A stretch of 64,000 bases of DNA. Origin: Ancylostoma caninum (lineage: Eukaryota > Nematoda > Chromadorea > Rhabditida > Ancylostomatidae). Position 1 is the first letter of the stretch, and each line of letters starts with the position of its first letter. The stretch is taken from NCBI GenBank assembly GCA_037903475.1, contig JBAJFG010000615.1, positions 2,318,501 through 2,382,500 of the forward strand, given 5' to 3'. Made by a program: the position numbers and the translations under genes. This document shows, one piece after another, positions 12,124-35,841 of this stretch. The notes beneath the pieces are model-generated. The model did no database searches, had not been told where the DNA came from, and saw only the letters and a list, made by a program, of their open reading frames with translations.

Positions 12124-12841
12124 TTATTGGACATCGTTTATGACGACACATTCTTTGTTTTGGTCGTAATCACAGAGTGCGTATGTAAATACTCAGCGCA
12201 AGCCTAGACTTTTTTTTTAATGAACCCCAGGCGTTTGTTCCTATGACGTAGACTTCAACTTCAGTTTCTTTCTGTTTCTCTCTTCGGTTTTGGAAAATGA
12301 CTGGGGCGACGCCTTATAAGCAAATTGGTTTTTCGTCGTATTATTAAAGCTTCTATTTTTTTCTCATTGAAAGCTCATTAGCTTTTTTTCTTTCCTCAAG
12401 GCTTTGTCCAGAATCATACAGTTGAAGTTATTTCTTTTACTGGTTCTAGTATTGGGTATCGTTGCTGTCCAGCGCTTTCTTCTAAGTTTTCTTTTTGTTT
12501 TTTTTTTCGTGAAATTTCCATATTTTCTAGCGATCATAAAGATCGTTTTCTCCTTTACTAAATTGTTGTCTTTTCCATTGTTCATCTTGGTCATCCCATT
12601 GCTCTGTTGCCGTCTTTTCCCCTTAAATTCTTCATTATTTTCCCTGATTCGACTGATTTGGCTGTATCATTCCTTACGCAACTATTGTTTGAATTTGTAA
12701 CAAGATCCTAGACGTTTATTATAGAGTGGGATTCTTTCTTCCAGTTTTACTTGTCTTGCCATTACCACTTAGATAAAGTCTGGAAATTCTGTGAAGACCA
12801 ACAGCAGCACTCTGTGACGACTTGACCAAGGAGTATACATA
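12124..12841. other. intergenic, T-rich, no gene
   Basis: A T-rich stretch gives a hydrophobic-looking ORF at 12404-12700 (+) and a lysine-rich ORF on the other strand. Both follow from base composition, and no motif supports either. Confidence 0.4.
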
Positions 12842-13073
12842 AAAGTTATTCATGCTTGCGGCGCGTCAAAGTTCACGCGCCGATACACAATGCAAAGGAG
12901 GGAGGTAGAAAAGAAACCCTGGCAGGTCAGCAATGTTCCTAGTTTTGCCGTTGCGACTGCCGCGCGAACAAACCTCGTTTCCATTTTCGCCGCTTTGGGT
13001 CGGCGCGAAAACTTTGTGAAGTTTTGTAAAGGCGCGTAAACTTTGACGCGCCGCAAGCATGAATAACTTTATA
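12842..13073. mobile_element. MITE with AAGTTATTCATGCTTGCGGC ends
   Basis: About 230 bp with inverted ends of roughly 35 bp. The left reads AAGTTATTCATGCTTGCGGC and continues through GCGTCAAAGTTCACGCGCC; the right is the matching complement ending GCCGCAAGCATGAATAACTT. The interior is unique and non-coding. Superfamily not determined. Confidence 0.8.
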
Positions 13074-13580
13074 GTCTTTTGCACACCACAAGTCCTGGGG
13101 CCGCACGCATCACCACTGAAATTGTTCCCACGCAGGCGAAGAATTGAAACATGCGAGGATCCTTTCTTCAGCGATTTGGAGCCGAATCATCTTGCAGTTG
13201 TTTCTTGGCTGCTCTATAGTCCGCTGCTTTTCTACTGTTCCATCTACGCTCGCAGCTTTGGGGTTATTAGGGACATCTGGAAATCTTTCTACCAGAGTAT
13301 TTCCAAAGGAACACTTTCCAGTTAGGAGAGCACATGCCCTGTGCATGAATGCCTTGAAGAAACTTGGCACATTTTGAGTAATTCGAAATCCGAACAACGA
13401 TCCCCTATACGAGACCTGCAACGCCGGAAGCATCAGTTTTTTCAAGATATAAGAGATGAGGTATGTATTAGGTTGGTGCATAATTAATTAGGCTTTTTTG
13501 CGACTCCTTTTCTCGTTCAAAAATAGGGCTGCTTGAGTGGTTTTTTCATGCAAATAATCCTCTTCTTTCACTTAATGTAC

Positions 13581-13776
13581 AGGAAGCTCCAAATGTCCGC
13601 AGTCAAGAGGGACGTGGCCACGACGCGGCTTTAGGCAGAGACAAAGGCGCTCTACATGCTGCCACTGATTATCTGCAGAGTCAGAGAAGCCAGAGGCAGC
13701 ATAGAGAGCGCCTGTGTCTGATCAAGGAGCCGCGCCGTGGCCACGCCCTCCTGACTGCGGACATTTGGAGCTTCCT
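13581..13776. mobile_element. palindromic MITE nested in the mariner
   Basis: Nearly the whole 196 bp is an inverted repeat with ends AGGAAGCTCCAAATGTCCGC and its complement. It interrupts the mariner close to its left end. A relative at 36131-36283 shares the layout and the GCAGAGAC...GCGCTC core. Confidence 0.8.
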
Positions 13777-13789
13777 GTAGGTGCTATCG

Positions 13790-14035
13790 GAAACCGTATC
13801 CGCATCCACCATCTCATGCTCTTCCGCTTCTGGAAAGCTTGGAGTGCGGCACAGTCATTCCGCGATCTCAACGAAATTTTGGCCAAAGAAAAATCAGCAA
13901 AGCCAATTCGAAAAATATTCAAGTAGCTCAAGTAGGAAGGTACAATCCTACATGTGAAGAAGGAAGAACTCTACGACCAAATTTCGACGACCAGGAACTC
14001 ATGGCAGCCGTGGAAAGGAAGGAGGTTCGATTGAC
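13790..14035 (+). pseudogene. mariner transposase N-terminal remnant
   Basis: One frame reads MLFRFWKAWSAAQSFRDLNE; after a frame change it continues FGQRKISKANSKNIQ and then FDDQELMAAVERKE. The order (paired-domain-like helix-turn-helix, linker, second HTH) matches the N-terminus of mariner transposases. The DDD catalytic domain is missing, so the copy is dead. Confidence 0.7.
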
Positions 14036-14597
14036 GAAATTCCTCATTCTCCTTATTTTGATACCGAAGATCGGTGAAAATTCAACATTTTTCCTGTCTG
14101 AGAGTTTGCGCTGACCCATTTAGCTAATGTCCATGCTTTTCTGAGCCTTTGTGAGGGAGTAGCATGGTCAATTGCCCATTATTGTTCTACGGTTCTCGAT
14201 AGCACCTTTAATAAATATTGAAAAGTTCGGACAGCATTCTCATTGTCAAGCTTTCGTCCTCTTCCAGGCTGCCCAAAATTCCTGGTGCTAGTTTAATGAC
14301 CAACCTCTTCTTTCTTCATCTGTGAAGCCCTACCTCTCGGATATAAACAATCTTTCAGCTTAGCCTTGCTGATTGGTCCATCCTCCCTAAGATCGCGGAA
14401 TGACTGTGCTGCATTCCTATCTTTCCCATACTGCTAAAGCAGATTATGGCGGTTGTGGATGCGATTCTCGATAGCACCTTTAATAAGTGCAAAGAGAGGA
14501 TTGTTCTCGTTCAAAAAAAAAAAACATTTGAAAACCTTCAATTTTGAACGAGAAAAGAAGTCGCGAGAAAAGCTGCATTAATTATACACCAACCTAA

Positions 14598-16099
14598 TAT
14601 GTCTCAGCATTTTAACGTGATGGGTTATCGCGTGGAATGAATCTTTTGTATACAATCACTTCATTTCATTGTAGGAATTTATACCAGATGCGTACGTGAA
14701 TCGCCTATCAGACGCACCGCATCCACTCGCGAACAATTTTCCGTGAAAACCCAGTCATCGCGACAGGCATACACACTCCCTTCTGTCTCCGATCGAACCA
14801 GCCTATTGGTCAGCCGATACTCTGCAGTCGCAATTGCGGACAAAGTCCACCCGAAGGCACTCCCCAGGCCCCAGCAGGAGCCTTTCGTATGGTCGGAACG
14901 AAAACGAAGCCCCCTTTGAAAAACCCAAAATTTACGAAGTCCCCCTTGGATACTGAGACATTAGGAAAATCCCAATTTAACGCTTTACACGGATATCTGC
15001 CCGAAGAGAGCTACGTCTTCGTAAACAACAGTTTATACTAAGTGCGTGGGTCAGTCGCGCGCCAGAGGCACGCATCTACATATTAGTGGCATTAAGGGGG
15101 AAGAAGTCACTGGACGGATCCATAGCTGCAAAAGTAGTGCGGAGGCTTCTAATAGTGGGGAACAATAGGACAAACGCGGGGCAAGCGAGCAGAGCTTAAA
15201 AGAAGCCTACGCATCCGGCGTTAGCCGAACGATCCGGCTGCCAATCCCTAAAAACCGGAAAGTGGCCTGATAAGGTACATATTCACTATCCCCCTAGATG
15301 AGTATAGCACCCTGCGTCGGCGTCGCCAGCGACTGTGCGCATCGATTGCCTGAGTGTCCGATTTGTTCTTATTTCACTGAAGATTTCAAATCAATCAGTG
15401 CAGTTACGGCATCGCAAGAGTCCTTTGAATTCTCCAGATAGTGGAAACCTATAAGTGATCTGCTCCAGTCGAACTTTTTCGATCTCGATCGCAACTACAT
15501 ATTCTCGCAAGCATTTCTTCGTCTTCGCTCTATCAATATGTTGCCTTTCTTAAGATCAAAGTAGACCCAAATTTTTCCGGGGCTCTGCCCCGAACGAATC
15601 CCCGTACGAAGACCGCTTTGATTTCCCCCCTTTTACGAAGCCCAGCTTGCTCCCGGGAAAGCCTCCTGGGCACTCCCTGTTACCTGAGCTAACAGACCAC
15701 ACGTAGAAGTCTACGAGACCGTTGGAAACCCACATTTCTAAGGTAACAGTGATGACCGGCGCCTCAATATAGATGAGCTGCATCCGTCACTCAGATTATC
15801 CAAGCGTTTGTGACTTCCGCGTCGGGGTCTACAGATGTCAAACGGAGCTCGTTTAGTCGCAGTGGAAACAGCACCGCGATTTCATAGATTTCTTTTGTTC
15901 TAATGTGCTAGTCGAAGATGGGGTGGGATTCCGCCCTAAGGCTACCGTCTTCCACATCTCTTGACAAATTTACATTAACAGAGCTGGTGATACGCATTAT
16001 TTTTTGTAAGGACGGGTCCGGCTACTACATCAATGGTTAACGGATCTTGTTGTTTCTTGTCGTTCGTCCTTATTAATAACGCATTTGAGTTTTTTAGAG
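14598..16099. other. intergenic, GC-richer block upstream of poly(A) polymerase
   Basis: No gene recognised. The stretch includes a short GGGGCTCTGCCCC palindrome near 15580 and repeated ACGAAG...CCCCC wording near 14900 and 15610, suggesting an old repeat. The promoter or trans-splice region of the next gene is at its end: the acceptor TTTTTTAG at 16090-16097 lies 2 bases before the ATG. Confidence 0.4.
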
Positions 16100-27573
<11,474 letters not shown>

Positions 27574-27776
27574 TAGATACATATGCAGCCAAGCCCTAAA
27601 TGTTTATTTTACATTTGTTGTCTACTGATTTCATTAGTATTGAACAGTGTTGTATACGAATTCTTTTAGTTAGAAAATGCTCCACTGTAAAGGGAACAAA
27701 AAATATTTTCGATCGTATTTATGTGTGATTAGTATTGTTGACGATGATTATCATCCATCCTTATGACAATGAGAGG

Positions 27777-27782
27777 AATAAA
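27777..27782 (+). terminator. AATAAA poly(A) signal of the poly(A) polymerase gene
   Basis: A canonical hexamer about 200 nt after the stop codon at 27573. It is the first AATAAA downstream and implies a short 3' UTR. Confidence 0.6.
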
Positions 27783-28708
27783 AGTAAAATTTGGTATCTG
27801 ATGATAGGATCAGTGCAACGGTAATTTTCCTTTTGCTTATTTTTTAATTGTTGGACTGCGTTCCTTTGATGAAGTTAATTATTCGTATAATTCCGAACTC
27901 CATTATTTGTGTGGTAATGAGGGTATGGGAGCGCTCAGATCTGATAAAATTGTATGGTGATCAGTCATGTGCTAAAGTGAAGTGGCTGATATCACCCTTC
28001 GCACCCCATCTGGCTTTTTTTAGATTCTAAAAAGTCAAATAACCAGACGTTGCGCATTCGTGTGCTAGGATGCCGAGACCCCGTAGACCCCTAGTTTTGC
28101 CGCCGCAGTTCCAGATCGAACACGCTCTGGTGCGATTCCACGCGCCCCAGCATAACAAACTGGTGCGCGACCGCACGCGTCCGACAGTGATTTGTTGTCC
28201 AAACAGCCAAAGTCGGCCGCACGCCGGCGTTGTCGGGGAAGACAGGCGCGAGCGGCGCGAAATTCCGTAGATTTGAATTGGATGCAGGATGCAACAGCGT
28301 GAGCATCTGTTCTTCCCATCACGATAGAATTTAAATAGGTTCTCTGTTAGTTCTTTTCCATTCATGCTCGGCAACGGTCGTAATGCTCGCATTAGTTTCC
28401 TGTTGTACTGCTGGTTGTTCCTCAATGTGGTTGCCACTCACAACTCTTTTTCTTTGGTTTTCCATCAGGAAAATTATTTCCTTAGACACTAATTCGCTTA
28501 CTGCTTGCAGTCGTTAATGTTTGTACATAGTGTCTGCCAACAACTGGGAGAGCAACGCTCTTCCTTCACGATCAACAACTCTTTTGTTTCTTGATATTTT
28601 TACTTCCTCTACGATGCGCTAGACGTATTTGTGAAAGAACAAAAGGAAAAAAATTGTAAGATTTTTCTACTGAAATGGGATTACTTCTCGAACATATACT
28701 TTTCATAG
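27783..28708. other. intergenic, no gene assigned
   Basis: A GC-rich island at 28050-28270 is open in several frames (for example 28070-28270 on +), but none resembles a family and no splice structure is evident. Confidence 0.35.
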
Positions 28709-29346
28709 ACCAAGTAGACGCCACATATTTAGCACGCCGCTAATTTTGGGCAACGAATTGGCTGTGATTCACGAAATGATAACCGAACAAACCCGTAATG
28801 GTTAGCTGATCGGTTACAGTATTGACTACATAGTGCTGGGAGATGCAGAACGTGAAAGTCTGTTCGCTAGTCTGGTTTCGCTTGGTTATGCGTTTATGAA
28901 TTCTAGCCCGACTGAGCTATCAAGCGATACCCGAGAAACTGACACCACAATGTGGTCGTGCTCTTTTCACTGTGCTACTCCGGGAAACGCCTCTGAACGG
29001 AATTGCTGCACTCGAAGCTAAAAAAGCAGTGCTTATGGAAACGTCTGCGTTTCTCCACTGTATCACTTTACTGAATTGAAAGGTTCTTTTTTTTCCTTAT
29101 GATACAATATTATATAGCATTTTGTCATTACAAAAATCATGCGCAGTTCTTCACCTTAGGAAAAAGCAAAGATCGTCAACAAGACCAAAAATTTGCGAAA
29201 AAAAAGGATTCCTGGGAAATTCGAATAAAACATGCACTTCATCCGTGGATTTATCTCCGAATTGTTCTGCTGACAAGCTTTCAGATAGTGACGGGAAAAC
29301 TTCGACGCTTTCAATACTCCTTCCATCCACCGCTTTCATGCAAATT
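28709..29346 (+). CDS. possible unrecognised gene with ~33-nt introns
   Basis: Protein-like segments are bounded by splice-like sites. 28709-28800 reads RRHIFSTPLILGNELAVIHE; 28834-about 28871 reads LGDAERESLFA; 28907-29079 reads RALFTVLLRETPLNGIAALE and ends in TGA. About 29160-29346 encodes a Ser/Lys-rich exon (KKQRSSTRPKICEKKGF) between TTCACCTTAG and a GTTTGC donor. The first two introns would be only about 33-35 nt, which is short even for nematodes, and the joins are tentative. No domain is recognised. It could be a real small gene between the poly(A) polymerase and CHRAC1-like genes, or a pseudogene. Confidence 0.35.
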
Positions 29347-29449
29347 TCATGGTTTGCTTTTGCACTTGGCTCCAGCCGGTACGGATAGTACAGAAATAGC
29401 TGCCATGGGAATATGTTGATGGGATCTTACTTCTTATTGATTGGCAGTT

Positions 29450-31133
<1,684 letters not shown>

Positions 31134-31291
31134 CTATTTTTATTATTATTTTTAATATATTTTTTATTTATTGTTTATTATTATAATTAATATTATAATT
31201 AATTTTATTTTCCGTCTGGGTCCCCAAAACGGCGGAGACCCCACTTTTCTTCCCACGCCCCCCCTCCCGCCCACTTTCTGCGTCCGCCACT
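31134..31291 (+). mobile_element. 5'-truncated hAT-MITE copy
   Basis: The A/T block (TTTTTATTATTATTTTTAAT) and the right half (CCCCAAAACGGCGGAGACCC ... TTCTGCGTCCGCCACTG) match the full copies. The left TIR and C-run are absent. Confidence 0.8.
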
Positions 31292-31493
31292 GATATATGT
31301 ATATATCTCGTTTATTCCATTTCGTCTTCTATATTAATCATCTTTGAAACAGAGCTTTGGCGTTCGAAACAGAGGACATTTTCTTACTGAGTACTAGTAC
31401 GTGAATATAAAAGCTGATTCGCTTCTTAATGTACCGGGTTTTGTTGCTCCAAACCAATTCTATTGATCCTACGAGCGGTTTATTCTAATGTTC

Positions 31494-31495
31494 AG
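31494..31495 (+). promoter_or_regulatory. probable trans-splice acceptor of the CHRAC1-like gene
   Basis: TCTAATGTTCAG ends 7 nt before the ATG at 31503. A TTCAG-type acceptor with no upstream exon in phase suits a spliced-leader site, which decides the start at 31503 over the in-frame ATG at 31488. Confidence 0.5.
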
Positions 31496-31502
31496 GCATT
31501 CG

Positions 31503-31856
31503 ATGGATCCCAAAGAACGTGAATTACATCTGGATGATCATTATGGAGACGATTCGGGTCAAACGGCTCTTCCCTTTTCTCGTGTGAAAACTATAATTGC
31601 CACCGTTCCCGACGCCCTACCGCCATCTTCTGAAGCACTCTTTTGTGTTGCTAAAGGAGCTGAATTATTCATAGAATATTTAGTTAAGAATGTCGCCAAG
31701 AAGTACGGCGAACGAGTTGACTATGATGAAGTTGCTGAATATGTCCAGGAGAATGATGAACTGGAGTATTTACATGATTTCTTTCCCAGGCGGTTGACTT
31801 ACGAAGTGGCACTCAATTATGTTAAAGGCAGCACTCACGGAAATTTTCACTTCTGA
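31503..31856 (+). CDS. CHRAC1: CHRAC1-like histone-fold protein
   Basis: A 117-residue single-exon ORF. LPFSRVKTIIATVP is the opening of an NF-YC/CHRAC-type histone fold. It is followed by EALFCVAKGAELFIEYLVKN (alpha-2) and YDEVAEYVQENDELEYLHDF with PRRLTYEVALNYV (alpha-3 and C-terminal helix). The family forms heterodimers with a POLE3/CHRAC17-type partner in the chromatin accessibility complex, where it helps ISWI remodellers bind and slide nucleosomes. The FPRRL motif matches the ILPKKI motif of CHRAC1 better than POLE4 or NF-YC. Human CHRAC1 is 131 residues. The start at 31503 follows a trans-splice-like acceptor; an in-frame ATG at 31488 lies before it. A second ATG (31858) begins one base after the stop. 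Confidence 0.86.
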   Translation: MDPKERELHLDDHYGDDSGQTALPFSRVKTIIATVPDALPPSSEALFCVAKGAELFIEYLVKNVAKKYGERVDYDEVAEYVQENDELEYLHDFFPRRLTYEVALNYVKGSTHGNFHF

Positions 31857-31857
31857 A

Positions 31858-31900
31858 ATGAGTCGCTTACCAAGTAGCCGGCCGCTGGACAATCGCAACA
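31858..31900 (+). CDS. candidate first exon of the downstream gene
   Basis: ATG one base after the CHRAC1-like stop opens MSRLPSSRPLDNRN and ends at a strong donor (AACA|GTAAGT). A compatible acceptor (CACTTGCAG) at 32062 opens RFRAGTLHGTLVRAV in phase. It might be a 5' exon of the RhoGAP gene or of an alternative transcript, but no continuous chain to 35842 could be built. Confidence 0.3.
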
Positions 31901-33439
31901 GTAAGTTGAACACCTTGAATGGCCACCTACCTGCGAAGATACTGCCGTGGACACGTATGCCGCTCTGGCCATTAGGGTTCCCTCGCGCCAACTAACGCCT
32001 TTGACAGGGTGTGTGCATGTGGTTCAGCGGGGGCGTGTCTATGAAATTCGTACCACTTGCAGGGTTCCGTGCCGGGACCCTTCACGGAACACTCGTCCGC
32101 GCCGTGGACACACATGAAATACCGCCATCATTTTCTGTGTTTTTCGCGTGTTTCACGCTATGTCATCGTTATCAATGAGTTCATCGTCCCTAAAAACCCC
32201 GATATACCGCGGATTCTTCAACACAAAAATTTCCGTGAGTGCTGCCTTTAAGTCTAAAGATGAGGAATGATTTCTCTAGCGCTTTTCGCTTGCTCTTGTC
32301 CATGAAGAAATTCTTGCAGAAGTTTACTCGGAAATCTATCGTGGTTGTTTTATGTTTTTACTGTTTCTGAGCCTGCGAACTTCGGTCAATTTATACTGGA
32401 TGCGTGCGGCATTCGCGCGTTAAACGCACGCATTCATTTTCAGAAGCTGCACTTATAGTTCGTCGAAGTCCGATCCGGTCAGATAAGAAAAGATACATAT
32501 CGATCCTTATCCGTACCTATCCCACAAGCATCTTTACATATCTTTTCTTGTCCGACCGGATTGGACTCCGATGCACTATAAATATAGTTAAAGGATTTCC
32601 TTGAAGACCTTTTAGCGCGCCAGGTACACTCTGAGTGGAAATGCCGCGCTGTCGCTGCGAGTTGACAAATGCGTTCGGTTCACCTGCGTCTGAGCTGCAT
32701 CAGGACTGGGATTGCGCCCATCCTTCATCGTACAGACGCATGTGCGTCAAACGCACGCATCTAATATAAATTGCCGTTTTGGTATATATTCTTCCATGTA
32801 GGTATTTCGAGGAATTGTTGGATAAGAATGAAGAATGAAGTGATACAAAATTGTTTTTGTTACCAGTATCGCGTTGTTATAATAAACATCTAATCCATCA
32901 GTATGCCTCATTTTTTAAAATTCTGATCGCGGTCAGTATTCTATTTCTAGAATTTTCGGTGATCCTTATTCACTGTTCGTGCATCTACACCAACCTGAAT
33001 ACTCACCGGACTGAACACTAAAATGAAAAGTTCAGTCCGGTGAGCAACCAGTATTTCTAACCTCAATTGGTCACGCTCACCCCTCTGTACTCAAAATTGT
33101 TGTTCGACATATAGTAGGCTCTGATTAGGCCGGTTTTCTTCAATATATCATATTTATACGCGAACGACAGTTTATTTTACACCCGGCCATTGCAGTAAGA
33201 TCATCAGCTGACAGGACTAAAACTCTTCATTTTGTGCCTATACTTCCGGCTGACGCCAGTGCTCAGACTTGTTTTGGTGATTGATTTGCTCGCCTCACTG
33301 TAGATGACATCTTCTTGCGAGGGTTGCAATTTCGCGCCGTAATCTACCTCATACACCGGATGCTTACTAAGAATGCGCCTTTCTAAGAACATCTCTATCC
33401 TCGAAATCATATTACAGCATTATTCGGCTAGTTCTGCCC
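31901..33439. repeat. repeat-rich spacer with nested inverted repeats
   Basis: At 32450-32580 an inverted pair is present (TTCGTCGAAGTCCGATCCGG / CCGGATTGGACTCCGATGC, with AGATAAGAAAAGATA / TATCTTTTCTTGT inside). It lies between outer arms GGATGCGTGCGGC...AAACGCACGCAT near 32400 and its mirror near 32735-32770. Similar GATGCGTGCGTTTGAAGCG wording is at 61105-61290. No gene is seen. Confidence 0.6.
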
Positions 33440-33511
33440 CAAAATTTCGAAGTAAAATTTTTTGCCCAAACTTCGCCTGGGGGTTTATTTGAGGTGCTGA
33501 ACACGAATATC

Positions 33512-33746
33512 GTCTATCCGAAACGACGACTCCGTCCACGCACACGGGGATCGAGAGACGGCGCGGCTGGGACAGATGCTGTTGGCTGCCACGTCGTCCA
33601 CGTCACAGCCAAATCATTGGTCAATATCATGAACATAACGATGAAACGTGATACGCAGATCACGGATGATGACGTGGAGCGCTGGCAAACGTGGCGACTT
33701 CTCGATCCCCGCGTGCGTGGGCAGACTCGTCGTTTCGGACAGACTA
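33512..33746. mobile_element. MITE, GTCYGTCCGAAACGACGAGT family, copy 2
   Basis: Ends TCTATCCGAAACGACGACTC and the complement CGTTTCGGACAGACTA. The interior carries TGGCTGCCACGTCGTCCACG. It sits inside a unit of the GCTGAACACGAATA satellite. Confidence 0.87.
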
Positions 33747-33858
33747 TATCATATCCGTTTTGGACCATTACTCCTTTGACGGTAGGTATACTGTGGATAC
33801 GGTATCTCACGGAATCCTCTCAAATTTTGCACAGAGGGGACGTTTTGAATGCTAATTA

Positions 33859-34096
33859 TAGTGTATCCAAAACGACGAGTCCGCCCACGCACGCGGGGAT
33901 CGAGAGGCGGCGCGGCTGGGATGGATGCAGTTGGCTGCCACGTCGTCCACGTCATAGCCAAATCACTAGTCAGTACCATGAAGACAACGATGAAACGTGA
34001 TACGCAGATCAGGGATGATGACATGGAGCGCTGGCAAACGTGGTGGCTTCTCGATCCTCGCGTGCGTGGGCAGACTCGTAGTTTCGGACAGACTAT
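33859..34096. mobile_element. MITE, GTCYGTCCGAAACGACGAGT family, copy 3
   Basis: Ends TATCCAAAACGACGAGTCCG and the complement GTTTCGGACAGACTA. Same interior and orientation as copy 2, only about 110 bp away and again flanked by satellite sequence. Confidence 0.87.
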
Positions 34097-34116
34097 ACGA
34101 ATATCGTATCTGTTTT

Positions 34117-34213
34117 GTATAGTCTGTCCGGAACGACGAGTCCACCCACGCACGCGGGGATCGAAAGACGACGCGGCTGGGACGGATTCTGTTGGCTGCC
34201 ACGTCGTCCACGT
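34117..34213. mobile_element. MITE, GTCYGTCCGAAACGACGAGT family, truncated copy 4
   Basis: The left end TAGTCTGTCCGGAACGACGA and part of the interior (TGGCTGCCACGTCGTCCACG) are present; the right half is missing. Confidence 0.82.
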
Positions 34214-35661
34214 CCATATTTTAGTCGTGTAGGTTGAGCCGTACGGATGTCCGCAACACCTGCCAATACTTCACCTCATGACTGTACTTCATGACGTCAT
34301 TTCTATGTAGCCTGCGTATTATGTGTAGTGCTGTAGATTGAGGCAGAAGGATCTCCGCAACGCTTGTGCTCCGCCACGTCATTATCTCTAACAAGAGGAT
34401 AATTGATTAACATGTTAGACATAACTGTGTATCACGGTCGAACGTTGTCTTCAGTCGTCTCTAACATGTCGACCCGTGATCTGCCTGCTTGAAATAACGA
34501 CGTGAAAGATTCTAAGCGTCGCGGAGATCCTTCCCTCCTGATCTACAGGACTGTATGTTCGAACATTGTCTCTGACTATGTCTAACACGTCAATGATTGT
34601 TAGAGATAACGACACAAGAGAATAAATCCATGCGGTTCAACCCACGAACATACACAGTAAGCGTTGATGGAACTGCGTTTTTTTTTTTGCGGCGCGGGCG
34701 CACCGCCCACGCTGGAATTGTCGCCACGCTGAGAAATCAGGCTTTTCTTGATAGTTTGCAACCTGCAACCGAAGGACGCACCTTGTGAGCATTTTGTTTC
34801 GATTTTTAGTTTGGATAGTTTCTGTACTAAGTTCATAGCCTGCTCGGAATAAGAAATCATACTTATTGTAGAGGTGTGTGCTGTGATGTAATTTCATATA
34901 ACATGAAACCCCTACTGCAAACATTATTAAAACTAAATCCAAACTAGAAACTGAAACGAAATGCTCTTCTATTGTGGAAGTTTCATCCTCAAACCAAAAT
35001 GGAACAATAGATATGAAGAAAAAAAAAAGCAATGGGATGAGAAGGAAACATCAAATGGGGTGGAAAACTGTTCAAAAACCATGTGTTTTCCAATGATTTT
35101 CTGTTGCGACACCGATTGAGGCGCTCGCGGTGCGGTCGCGATGCCCTCTTCCGAAGCACGCGATGAACGCATTTTCATCTGCGCTCACTTTAGCATTCTT
35201 GCTTTTTGACGGTCAACCCTAAAACAGAGTGAGTAAAACAATCGTAAGTCATAAGGTATGAGACGGAAAATCCCATGCGAGGTTGGAAGGAGGTGGCTGT
35301 TTCAACCAGATTTTTGCAGGGGAGGGTGCGTAAGGGCTATATGAGTGCTCTGCGAATTTGTCCAGTTCTCGGACAGCTGTGGGGCAAGTAGTAATGCACT
35401 TCTCAGATGGACTGTATGATTCTCATCGAAGGTGACATAGACAGGGTGTGAAAATCTATTATGTGGAAATGTAGACCGACCAGGGGTGGAATCGATTTTC
35501 CATCGTCGATTACCATAATCATGATGTGTTTCGTTCAGAGACGCTGACACTCGTACATGCTGGAGCATTATTCAAATTGAGGAAAGGATATGGTGAGTTG
35601 CTAGCAACCCTTGTCGTCGTCTGACACGAGCGATGATCTTGTGCTAGGAGACGCTTTACAG
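34214..35661. other. spacer upstream of RhoGAP, no gene assigned
   Basis: AT-moderate sequence with repeated wording around 34360-34620 (ATCTCTAACA / CTAACATGT blocks), suggesting an old tandem or inverted repeat. No exon chain is convincing. Confidence 0.35.
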
Positions 35662-35803
35662 ATTGACTTCGAAGTGTCCTATTCTACGACCTCTGCAATA
35701 CGCGGTCGGCTTCCTGGGGAGTCTAGCTGTGGTCCTGCTGGTAGTGTACATCGCCTCGGCAATGTTAGATTACTTTCCTTCTCAATCTCAAAGTCAACGT
35801 TTT
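35662..35803 (+). CDS. candidate exon with a transmembrane segment
   Basis: Between the acceptor ACGCTTTACAG and the donor TTT|GTGAGA an open frame encodes a ~22-residue hydrophobic run (VGFLGSLAVVLLVVYIASA) followed by SQSQSQRF. Its end phase (0) fits the RhoGAP exon at 35842. If joined, the RhoGAP would be membrane-anchored near its N-terminus, which is not usual for ARHGAP11/RGA-3 proteins. A second frame across the same bases is also open, so this is tentative. Confidence 0.35.
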
Positions 35804-35841
35804 GTGAGAGTTCAAGTCTGGGCTGCTAACATTATATTTAG

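Larger units (their letters stand above)
13468..14597 (+). mobile_element. decayed mariner element with TA duplication
   Basis: The ends are TTAGGTTGGTGCATAATTAA and its complement (TTAATTATACACCAACCTAA). Inverted similarity extends inward through CTTTTCTCGTTCAAAA, and TA flanks both sides. TTAGGTTGGTG ends are typical of mariner. At 1130 bp it is close to full mariner length, but about 200 bp are a nested palindrome and much of the transposase is lost. Confidence 0.88.

Noticed and set aside
12364..12700. Hydrophobic plus ORF and Lys-rich minus ORF
   Set aside because: Both explained by a T-rich strand; no start context, splice sites or motif.
28050..28330. GC-rich block open on both strands, possible gene
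   Set aside because: No motif, no splice structure and open in several frames.
33494..34232. Overlapping ORFs on both strands with PRTRGSR-type repeats
   Set aside because: They are the repeated MITE read through in several frames.
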